Assembly (NCBI GenBank): GCA_964550025.1
Contig: CAZJYI010000349.1
Coordinates: 1-5,268, forward strand
Origin: CAZJYI01 sp964550025
Lineage (GTDB): Bacteria; Verrucomicrobiota; Kiritimatiellia; UBA8416; CAYOBW01
DNA length: 5,268 bases
Direction: 5' to 3'
The stretch's first letter is position 1, and each line of letters starts with the position of its first letter. A program made the position numbers and the translations under genes. A model generated the notes under the pieces. It was not told where the DNA came from, searched no databases, and saw only the letters and a list, made by a program, of their open reading frames with translations. Positions 1-5,268 of the stretch are shown piece after piece.

Positions 1-1
1 T

Positions 2-811
2 GCGTCCATCGGGGATAGTCTGGATGATCGCCACGTTCTGAGCCGGGAGTACAAGGCCCTCAGACGGGAGAAAACAGGTGCGGAGTCGGCGCTCAAAGGC
101 CTCTTGCTGAAAAGGGAAAAGCAGCACGAAACCCATGCCGGAAAACGCCGACGCGAACGTGTCGAGCAGCGCAAGCTTGATCGGCAAATCAAGAAACTGA
201 ACGAAGCCGATGACGACGCGAAAAAGGAGCGCGAGTTGAGGAAGCGCCGCCGCACTCGGGAGCGCTTGGTTGCGAAGCACAAGGAGAACAAGGACAAACG
301 CGCCGAGAAAAAAGCGGAACTTGATCAGATCATAGACGAGCAAAGACAGAAGGCTCGCGACGCAGACGAACGCATGGGAGAGAGCGTGCGCAAGGAGTCC
401 AGGCTGGAGGCCTTGATCGATGAGCAATACCTGCGGCTGGATACGAGACGCAAGGCCTTCATGGATGCCATCCGCATCAGTTCCCGGAATATCTTCTGCA
501 AACTGGCGATGGAGTTCCGGCCCCTTTACAACAACCACCGTGACGATCACTTCATCGTACGCGAGTTGACCCGCTCGCCCGGCATCATTCACAAGCGCGA
601 CGGCATCGCCCATGTCATGCTCATGCCGACCATGCAGTTCCAGCCCGCCACAAGAAACATCGTGCAGACCTTCCTTGCGCAAATCAGCCAACAGATCAAC
701 GAACACTTCGACGGGCGATCCATGCCCATCCATATCCAGCTGCTCGACGAAAACAGCAACGATCTCGACATTGATCAAGGCGGCCTGAAGTGGGTATCTT
801 CCCCCTCATAG
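2..811 (+). CDS. C-terminal part of a coiled-coil, transposase-tail-like protein (5' end outside window)
   Basis: The frame is open from base 2 to the TAG at 809-811, giving 269 visible residues. The TTG at 104 is only an internal codon, so the gene starts upstream of the window. Roughly the first 150 visible residues (to about base 460) are extremely rich in K, R, E and D with no proline, as expected of a long basic coiled coil. A compact domain follows (about bases 464-748), beginning DAIRISSRN and containing NNHRDDHFIVRELTRSPG, ending FDGRSMPIHIQLLDE. The order helix, 'R-L-T/R-PG-I' turn, strand, helix, 'F-(D/P)G-x-x-(M/L)-x-(I/L)' strand parallels the tail of the DDE transposase encoded just downstream. 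I therefore infer it is the C-terminal part of a diverged relative. The catalytic region would lie to the left and is not visible. It could instead be an accessory protein of the element. The coding call is firm; the function is tentative. Confidence 0.6.
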   Translation, partial: ASIGDSLDDRHVLSREYKALRREKTGAESALKGLLLKREKQHETHAGKRRRERVEQRKLDRQIKKLNEADDDAKKERELRKRRRTRERLVAKHKENKDKRAEKKAELDQIIDEQRQKARDADERMGESVRKESRLEALIDEQYLRLDTRRKAFMDAIRISSRNIFCKLAMEFRPLYNNHRDDHFIVRELTRSPGIIHKRDGIAHVMLMPTMQFQPATRNIVQTFLAQISQQINEHFDGRSMPIHIQLLDENSNDLDIDQGGLKWVSSPS

Positions 812-887
812 AAGCCGTCCCCTTGGAGCATTCAACTTGCGAGACATATCGCGGAAATGACCGCTTTTTACTGAGGTCTGGCTGATC

Positions 888-2390
888 ATGGCGCTTCTGC
901 GGATCCGCAGACCGGAGGGACTGAAGGAACACTCTCCGGGACAACTTGGACGTCTGCTGGGCTTGGACCGTGCACCAGAGGTCAAGACACTGCGTGGCAA
1001 GCTCGCGCGGTTGGCGGCTTTCGGGCGTGCTGCGCAGTTTGGACGTGCATTGGCCGAGCGTCGTGTCAGTCAGCGCGGACATGCCATGGGCTTCTTGTAC
1101 GTGGACGGACACGTGAGAGTGTACCACGGCAAGCAGCAGATCCCCAAGACGCACGTGGCACGCATGCGTATTTCCATGTCGGGCACCACAGACTACTGGA
1201 TCAACGATGCCGATGGCGATCCGCTGTTCGTGGTGCCCACCGAGGCGAACAAAGGCTTGGTAAAGATGCTGCCCCCGGTTCTCGATGAAGTACGAGCTTT
1301 GGTCGGCGAGCGGCGCGTTACGGTGGTCTTCGATCGTGGGGGATGGAGCCCGAAGTTATTCAAGAAGCTCATCGAGGAAGGCTTCGACATCCTCACCTAC
1401 CGCAAAGGCAAATTCCGCCGCGTCGGCCGCAAGCACTTCCATGTGCACGAGAGCACCATCGACGGGCAAGCGATTCGCTATGTACTCGCAGATCAGGGTA
1501 TCCGTCTGCGCAACCATCTACGCCTACGCCAGGTGACTCGCTTGGGCGACGATGGCCACCACCAAACTCCGATCGTTACCTCACGGCGCGATTTAGCGGC
1601 CATCGAGGTGGCCTATCGAATGTTTTCACGCTGGCGCCAGGAGAACTTCTTCAAGTATCTACGCGAGGAGTACGCCCTGGATGCGCTGGTGACACCTGAT
1701 GTGCAAGCCGCCGACCCGACCCGGGATGTGCCGAATCCCGTACGCGCCAAACTCAATGCACAGCTGCGCCAGGCACGAGCCGAGCTTCAGCGCCTGCACG
1801 CGCAGTACGGCCTGGAGGCCCTCAACAACCGTGAGGAACTGCACCGCACTATGCGAGGCTTCAAGATCGCACATGCCCCCGCCGGCCGAGAGATCCTTAA
1901 AGCGATGAAACGGGTCGCCGACCTGGAGCGTCGGCGTGCCGCTGTGCCTACCCGAGTGCCGGTTCGGCAGGTCGTCCAAGGGGAGGTCGTGAAGCTGGAA
2001 GTCGAGCGCAAGCACCTGACCGATATTCTCAAGATGGTCGCCTACCAGGCCGAAAGCGATCTGCTGCGAATGCTGGCCCCTTCCTATCGCCGCGTCGAGC
2101 AGGAGGGACGCACGCTAATCCAAAACGCACTCGCGGCCCCCGGCGACATCCGCGTCTGCGACGATGAACTGCTCATCTCCTTGGATCCACTCAGCTCACC
2201 GCATCGAACCAAAGCCCTCGCGGCTCTCTGCCAAGAGCTCAACGCAACCCAGACTCGATTCCCCGGGTCCAAACTGCACCTGCGATTCGAACTGAAACCC
2301 AGCCCCAAACCCAGCCTCGCATTCCCCGGGCCCCGTCCGCAGAAATCGACTCACACAGCGCCCAAACCGGACATCTCCGCAACGGGGTAG
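888..2390 (+). CDS. DDE-type transposase, probably lacking its N-terminal domain
   Basis: A 500-residue protein expected to cut and join transposon DNA ends with a metal-dependent RNase H-fold core. The presumed catalytic triad is visible: D73 in FLYVDGHVRVYHG, D149 in VVFDRGGWSP and E252 in RWRQENFFKYLREEYALDAL, with the usual short D-D and longer D-E spacing. Residues about 285-355 form a charged helical linker. Residues about 378-470 form a C-terminal domain ending FPGSKLHLRFEL, followed by a proline-rich basic tail. I recognise this as an IS4/IS1380-like 'putative transposase' type but cannot assign an exact IS family. Members I recall carry further N-terminal sequence before the MALLRIRRPEGLKEHSPG segment. 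Here the frame continues upstream only to base 861 (PLFTEVWLI) and is stopped by TGA at 858-860. ATG 888 has only a weak GAGG 11 bases upstream. The catalytic core is intact, but activity is doubtful. No terminator follows, and its 3' end overlaps a minus-strand gene. Confidence 0.85.
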   Translation: MALLRIRRPEGLKEHSPGQLGRLLGLDRAPEVKTLRGKLARLAAFGRAAQFGRALAERRVSQRGHAMGFLYVDGHVRVYHGKQQIPKTHVARMRISMSGTTDYWINDADGDPLFVVPTEANKGLVKMLPPVLDEVRALVGERRVTVVFDRGGWSPKLFKKLIEEGFDILTYRKGKFRRVGRKHFHVHESTIDGQAIRYVLADQGIRLRNHLRLRQVTRLGDDGHHQTPIVTSRRDLAAIEVAYRMFSRWRQENFFKYLREEYALDALVTPDVQAADPTRDVPNPVRAKLNAQLRQARAELQRLHAQYGLEALNNREELHRTMRGFKIAHAPAGREILKAMKRVADLERRRAAVPTRVPVRQVVQGEVVKLEVERKHLTDILKMVAYQAESDLLRMLAPSYRRVEQEGRTLIQNALAAPGDIRVCDDELLISLDPLSSPHRTKALAALCQELNATQTRFPGSKLHLRFELKPSPKPSLAFPGPRPQKSTHTAPKPDISATG

Positions 2391-4793
2391 GTCAGGAGGT
2401 CTGGAATCAGGAACCACGAGATAACCGTCTGGAACACTTCCTCCTGATGTCTGCCCGCGCCAAGCATCAGTGACGAGCGACCCACCGAAATTATCAACCG
2501 CACTTCCGCGGCCATTCACGTCGTGAGTTGCCCAGGCATTCACGTATCCCCTTATCGTGTTCTTGTCCAGAAGCGGCCGATAGCCTTTCAGAAACGAGTA
2601 GTCAATTGTCCAACCGGACGGCAAGTAGAAGTCGAAGTATGCCTTGTATCTACTGGGAACGTCATCTGGTGCGAGCGTTCCGCCATATCCGTACACACTC
2701 TGGAAGGGCGCATCCTGTCGCACTAACGTGTCCTTACTGCCCAGCCGAAATGAGAACGAGTAGTCCGGAGGAAACCGGCTTACGTTGACCTCGTGGATAA
2801 TCAAGTCTCCGTCGAAGAAACTGCATGGTGCGTTACCTTCCCGTAGTATGGCAGTATCAGAGCCAGCCCCCGAAATCTCAAACTGGAGTCGTTCGTCGTC
2901 AACGTAGCTCACGGTGAAACTGTAGGGGAGCTCTGGTGGACTCGTAGGCGACCAAGTTGCTCCCGTTCCCATGTAGAACCCTCGATACGCCTTGTACGAA
3001 GCGAACGGGAGCTGCTCCGGCGCTCTTTCGGGCTGGCCAATCACAATCTGCCACCGCCTGCTGTTGTTCCCGGCGTTGGCGTCTCCCCCGATTTGGCACC
3101 GCAACTGCAACTCATAGACATCCTCAGCCAGGCCCGTTGTGTCTATAGTCATGTTCTCCGCATACGTCCCGTCCTGGTGGGCGGGCAATGACAGAGCGCT
3201 GGGGTCAGAAACAGTGTAGCCTGGAACCGGCGCACCATCGTCAAGCACTTCCAGGTAGAGAGAGACACTCTCGGAGTAGTCCCCGAGGTTCTCGACGACG
3301 GCACCATTCACTATGATCGACTGTCCAGGACTCGCGGACAGATCACCGACCGGCGGCCGGATAGCACTGCTACCATGAAAGGAGACTGCCCCCAGTGCAA
3401 CATCATGGCCTACTTGAGGCGAAATGACATCGAAGCTGCCAACTGCATCTCCGTTCAAGTATCCCGCCTTGGACGCAACGACCTGCACGGTGAATGACCC
3501 TGTTCCACCTAGTTCGCTCGCACTAAAACTCCCTTGATATTGCCCTCCACCAGCATCCGACATCGTGCCGCTCGTGATAGCGCCGCCGGATTTCCTGACT
3601 GTGTAGTTCACGACCGCGCCCTCAATGACGCCGACTTCGGCGCATTGAATCACCGACTCCAGCACAACCGTCTCCGCAGTCTGATATGTGGCCTGCGAGC
3701 TTGTCACGCTAGCTGACAAACGTCGGTTTGCAGCGACAAACGCGTCTCGTACTTCAAGCGCCCCGGCGGTCAGGCCAGATGTCTCCGCTTCAGCCATCGC
3801 GTGCCACCAAGCAATTGCGCTCATGGCTTCAGCCAAGGATTGATCCTGCATGATCAGGTCTTCAATCGTGTCAATGAAGCCCGTGGGATCTGCCGACTCG
3901 ATCACACCGGTAATGTACTGCGAAACGCCGCCATCGTAGAAGCGGTACAGGCCGTCAACTCCTCCTTCGCCATCCGCCATCGCCAAGGCAACACTACTCC
4001 TGAATGCGCACATGTCTTCGAAATCCACCTCATCACCCAAATTGACAACGATCAACAGGCCCGCCTGGCTCCTCAGCACAACTCCGGCATTGATGACACG
4101 AAGTCTAAGGGCATTCTTGTACGCTCCTTCACATGATACTTGTCCCTGTCCGTACTCCTGAATGGCACTGAGAAGAAGTTCCTTAGCTGTCCTCTTCAAT
4201 GCCTCGCGCACGGGCAGTTTCACAGCCTCAGAAGCCCCTCCGCTGAGGACAATCGTTATGCTTGCGCCTGCTACATTGCCTACGGCCTGGAGAAAATCGA
4301 GTGTTTGTGTAATGAGGACAATTCCGTCCCACTGAGATGCCTTTTCGTTCATGGCACCGGGTGTCCAGAGATTGCTGGGAACACGCCCACTGTATCCAAC
4401 GCCTTGCGCCCAGTAGACCCTGTAGGCCGTATCCGCCGCGATGGCGATGTTGGTATACACCCCGCTGTCCTGCACGATGTCGCCGTCACCGTCGAGAACT
4501 AGCCAGTTGTTCAATCGACACAGATGGTATGACACCTCAACCGCGTCACCAGTCGCGTATTCACCGATATTCGTGTGTACGACCTTGTAGGCGGAGTATG
4601 TCAAACCGTTCGTGTACGAGACAGTGAAGAAGACGTTCTCTCTCAGTTCGTACGAAGCAGGACAGGTGAGATCGATCCCAAGAGAGGCGGTGACCGACAG
4701 AAAGAAGCAGGACGTCGACAAGACCACCAACGCAGGAATTGCGAGAAGGCGTCGTCGTAGTCGTCTCAGTGAGTCCGCAGTCATTGCCTTCAT
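2196..4793 (-). CDS. large exported multi-domain protein with Ig-like and CARDB-like domains, 3' end disrupted
   Basis: An 865-residue product, probably exported to the envelope or secreted. I chose ATG 4793 rather than the upstream ATG 4856 because GAGGAG sits 6 bases before it and the signal peptide then begins at once: basic run RRLRRR (10-15), hydrophobic core about 16-36, likely signal peptidase I site after A36 (VTA-S). C29 lacks a good lipobox. Residues about 40-350 match nothing I know; they contain a GDGD turn and several amphipathic helices. Residues about 357-457 resemble a bacterial Ig/macroglobulin-like domain (SDAGGGQYQGSFSAS). Residues about 463-585 resemble CARDB (HDVAL, PGQSIIVNGAVVENLGDYS, NAGNNSRRW). 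Residues about 599-800 are aromatic, beta-rich and unassigned. Residues about 802-865 are antisense translation of the transposase end, so the native C-terminus appears lost. An adhesion or surface role is inference from the domain types. No biochemical activity can be assigned. Confidence 0.75.
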   Translation of the reverse strand: MKAMTADSLRRLRRRLLAIPALVVLSTSCFFLSVTASLGIDLTCPASYELRENVFFTVSYTNGLTYSAYKVVHTNIGEYATGDAVEVSYHLCRLNNWLVLDGDGDIVQDSGVYTNIAIAADTAYRVYWAQGVGYSGRVPSNLWTPGAMNEKASQWDGIVLITQTLDFLQAVGNVAGASITIVLSGGASEAVKLPVREALKRTAKELLLSAIQEYGQGQVSCEGAYKNALRLRVINAGVVLRSQAGLLIVVNLGDEVDFEDMCAFRSSVALAMADGEGGVDGLYRFYDGGVSQYITGVIESADPTGFIDTIEDLIMQDQSLAEAMSAIAWWHAMAEAETSGLTAGALEVRDAFVAANRRLSASVTSSQATYQTAETVVLESVIQCAEVGVIEGAVVNYTVRKSGGAITSGTMSDAGGGQYQGSFSASELGGTGSFTVQVVASKAGYLNGDAVGSFDVISPQVGHDVALGAVSFHGSSAIRPPVGDLSASPGQSIIVNGAVVENLGDYSESVSLYLEVLDDGAPVPGYTVSDPSALSLPAHQDGTYAENMTIDTTGLAEDVYELQLRCQIGGDANAGNNSRRWQIVIGQPERAPEQLPFASYKAYRGFYMGTGATWSPTSPPELPYSFTVSYVDDERLQFEISGAGSDTAILREGNAPCSFFDGDLIIHEVNVSRFPPDYSFSFRLGSKDTLVRQDAPFQSVYGYGGTLAPDDVPSRYKAYFDFYLPSGWTIDYSFLKGYRPLLDKNTIRGYVNAWATHDVNGRGSAVDNFGGSLVTDAWRGQTSGGSVPDGYLVVPDSRPPDLPRCGDVRFGRCVSRFLRTGPGECEAGFGAGFQFESQVQFGPGESSLGCVELLAESREGFGSMR

Positions 4794-4805
4794 ATCTATC
4801 TCCTC
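4794..4805 (-). promoter_or_regulatory. Shine-Dalgarno sequence deciding the start of the exported-protein gene
   Basis: Read on the minus strand, GAGGAG (4805-4800) is followed by a 6-base spacer ATAGAT and then ATG at 4793. This near-ideal spacing, together with the signal peptide that starts directly after it, makes 4793 the preferred start over the ATG at 4856, which would put 21 polar residues in front of the signal peptide and overlap the terminator stem. Confidence 0.8.
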
Positions 4806-4840
4806 AGAGACCTCAACGTTCTCTGTCCGCGAGCCCAACG

Positions 4841-4872
4841 AAAAAAGGAGCGTCAACCACTTACGACGCTCC
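4841..4872 (-). terminator. rho-independent terminator, minus strand
   Basis: On the minus strand, GGAGCGTC (4872-4865) pairs perfectly with GACGCTCC (4854-4847) across a 10-base loop, and the stem is followed at once by six T residues (4846-4841). This is the canonical intrinsic terminator layout, and only the minus strand has the T-tract. It begins 11 bases after the TAG of the 44-codon open stretch upstream, which suggests it originally ended that gene. It also lies only 47 bases before the start codon of the exported-protein gene. That gene must therefore have a promoter in the remaining leader, where I see no good -35/-10 pair, or rely on read-through. Confidence 0.85.
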
Positions 4873-4883
4873 CATCTCGGCGG

Positions 4884-5018
4884 CTACGACACCGCTGGAA
4901 AGGTTGCATCTGGATTGACGCCCCAAGATGTGGGGCGCGTTCTCCAAGATGCCTCTTTCCAGTTAGGAATGTCGTAGTTCCGAGATGAGGCTCTCAGAAA
5001 GAATGTGCCATTTTCTCG
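4884..5018 (-). pseudogene. 3' remnant of an unidentified gene (44 codons, no start)
   Basis: An open stretch on the minus strand runs from just after an in-frame TAG (5021-5019) to a TAG at 4886-4884. It encodes RENGTFFLRASSRNYDIP, then NWKEASWRTRPTSWGVNPDA, then TFPAVS. It contains no ATG, GTG or TTG upstream of its middle, so it cannot be a complete gene as it stands. Two points favour a real gene end over chance: the protein-like composition, and the stop codon lying 11 bases before an intrinsic terminator on the same strand. In the same frame beyond the TAG a further 26 codons (5099-5022) are open up to a TGA at 5102-5100, so the earlier gene may have continued there with one nonsense mutation. 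I do not recognise the family. Confidence 0.4.
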
Positions 5019-5218
5019 CTATGCGATTGCGTCGTTCGCTCTGCTTTCAGTCTCCGTTGTACTCACTTCCTTGCTGAATGCGGGTGTGACAGCAACGCGT
5101 CACGCACCATCGCTGTCTTGGGTACCACAATGACGCACTGACTGCAAGGCGCGATTCATGCAGCCACGTCAGGCGGGAAGTAAGGACAAGGAATGGGAAT
5201 GCGCGCGCGGGACAGAGA

Positions 5219-5234
5219 GCCGCCTCCCGGCGGC
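5219..5234. repeat. GC-rich hairpin (inverted repeat) 1
   Basis: GCCGCC (5219-5224) and GGCGGC (5229-5234) form a perfect 6-bp stem around the loop TCCC. It lies 8 bases from a second, longer hairpin. No T-tract follows on either strand, so terminator function is not clear. Confidence 0.55.
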
Positions 5235-5242
5235 GTGATGAA

Positions 5243-5266
5243 GTGGCCCCGCGAAGCGGGAGCCAC
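5243..5266. repeat. GC-rich hairpin (inverted repeat) 2, REP-like or terminator-like
   Basis: GTGGCCCCGC (5243-5252) pairs with GCGGG-A-GCCAC (5256-5266) around the triloop GAA. This gives a 10-bp stem with one bulged A at 5261. A T-tract is absent on the minus strand, and the window ends before the plus strand can be judged. It may be a rho-independent terminator for a gene to the right or left, or one unit of a dispersed palindromic repeat. The paired arrangement with hairpin 1 is compatible with a REP-type element. Confidence 0.6.
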
Positions 5267-5268
5267 AC

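Larger units (their letters stand above)
1..2400. mobile_element. transposon-derived block, ends not resolved
   Basis: The block is defined by its content: a transposase-tail-like gene and a DDE transposase gene in tandem on the plus strand, separated by 76 bases. The right boundary is inferred to be close to the transposase stop at 2390. The minus-strand secreted-protein gene reads with sensible, low-complexity-free protein sequence down to about base 2395 and becomes a mere antisense translation of the transposase below that. The left boundary lies outside the window. I compared the right flank (2380-2450) with the left part and saw no convincing terminal inverted repeats, and the left host flank needed to see a target duplication is not present. 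Confidence 0.45.
5022..5268. other. no supportable gene; intergenic or decayed sequence
   Basis: The longest minus-strand frame here (5268-5047) reads through the two GC-rich hairpins at the edge and gives an arginine-, tryptophan- and cysteine-rich sequence with no recognisable domain and no ribosome binding site in view. I regard it as a chance frame. A 26-codon open segment (5099-5022) may belong to the decayed gene to its left. I saw no tRNA, CRISPR repeat or convincing promoter. Confidence 0.5.

Noticed and set aside
873..2404. Nine-base direct repeat GAGGTCTGG at 873-881 and 2396-2404, flanking the transposase gene like a target duplication.
   Set aside because: Many 9-base matches are expected by chance in 5 kb, and the left copy lies inside the transposase reading frame's upstream extension rather than at a credible element end.
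2392..2447. Inverted repeat TCAGGAGG / CCTCCTGA with a 40-base interior, plus a TCTGGAA direct repeat inside, as a possible element end.
   Set aside because: The 8-bp arms are short and the distance is large. No matching end is seen on the left, and the exported-protein frame runs through it without a break.
4923..4951. Direct repeat CCAAGATG twice, 21 bases apart, with an overlapping 7-bp hairpin (4919-4937), resembling an operator.
   Set aside because: On the minus strand the repeats are in phase and encode the two Ser-Trp pairs of the 44-codon gene remnant, so coding explains them as well as regulation does.
4612..4977. 121-codon plus-strand frame opposite the signal-peptide region of the exported-protein gene.
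   Set aside because: It is antisense to a gene with a strong Shine-Dalgarno sequence and signal peptide, runs across the terminator, and lacks any recognisable feature.
4841..5018. Possible riboswitch using the terminator as expression platform.
   Set aside because: The bases upstream of the terminator read as protein-coding, and I could not match a known aptamer core. A simple gene-end terminator is more economical.
5047..5268. 73-codon minus-strand open frame beginning with GTG at the window edge.
   Set aside because: It reads through two hairpins, has no visible ribosome binding site and no recognisable domain, and its composition is typical of a chance frame in GC-rich DNA.

Overview
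The window looks like bacterial DNA of moderately high GC, probably from an environmental Gram-negative-type lineage. It carries large DDE transposase genes and a long exported beta-rich protein with Ig/CARDB-like repeats, but nothing here fixes the phylum.

Left third (1-2390, plus strand): two consecutive transposase-type genes. The first enters the window already open and ends at 811. What is visible is a very basic coiled coil followed by a ~95-residue folded tail. The second (888-2390) is a 500-residue protein with all three acidic residues of a DDE transposase (D73, D149, E252), a helical linker and a C-terminal tail of the same layout as the first gene's. Its N-terminal part seems to be missing: its frame is cut by a TGA at 858-860, only 27 bases before the ATG, and the bases just upstream carry short coding-like fragments in other frames. 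I read this block as two related mobile-element remnants in tandem. I could not find terminal inverted repeats or target duplications.

Middle and right (2196-4793, minus strand): one long gene for an exported protein. It has a signal peptide, an uncharacterised helical middle, a bacterial Ig-like domain, a CARDB-like domain and a beta-rich C-terminal part of unknown function. Its last 195 bases lie antisense over the end of the transposase gene. The simplest explanation is that the mobile element inserted near the 3' end, removed the native C-terminus and supplied about 65 nonsense residues and a chance stop codon. A strong Shine-Dalgarno sequence fixes its start at 4793.

Right edge (4794-5268): a textbook intrinsic terminator (minus strand, 4841-4872) lies between this gene and a 44-codon open stretch that ends 11 bases before the terminator stem. 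That stretch has no start codon and looks like the surviving 3' end of an older gene. Beyond it there are two adjacent GC-rich hairpins at the window edge and no supportable gene. The overall picture is an accessory region shaped by transposon insertion and gene decay. I did not find convincing evidence of a new multi-gene system.
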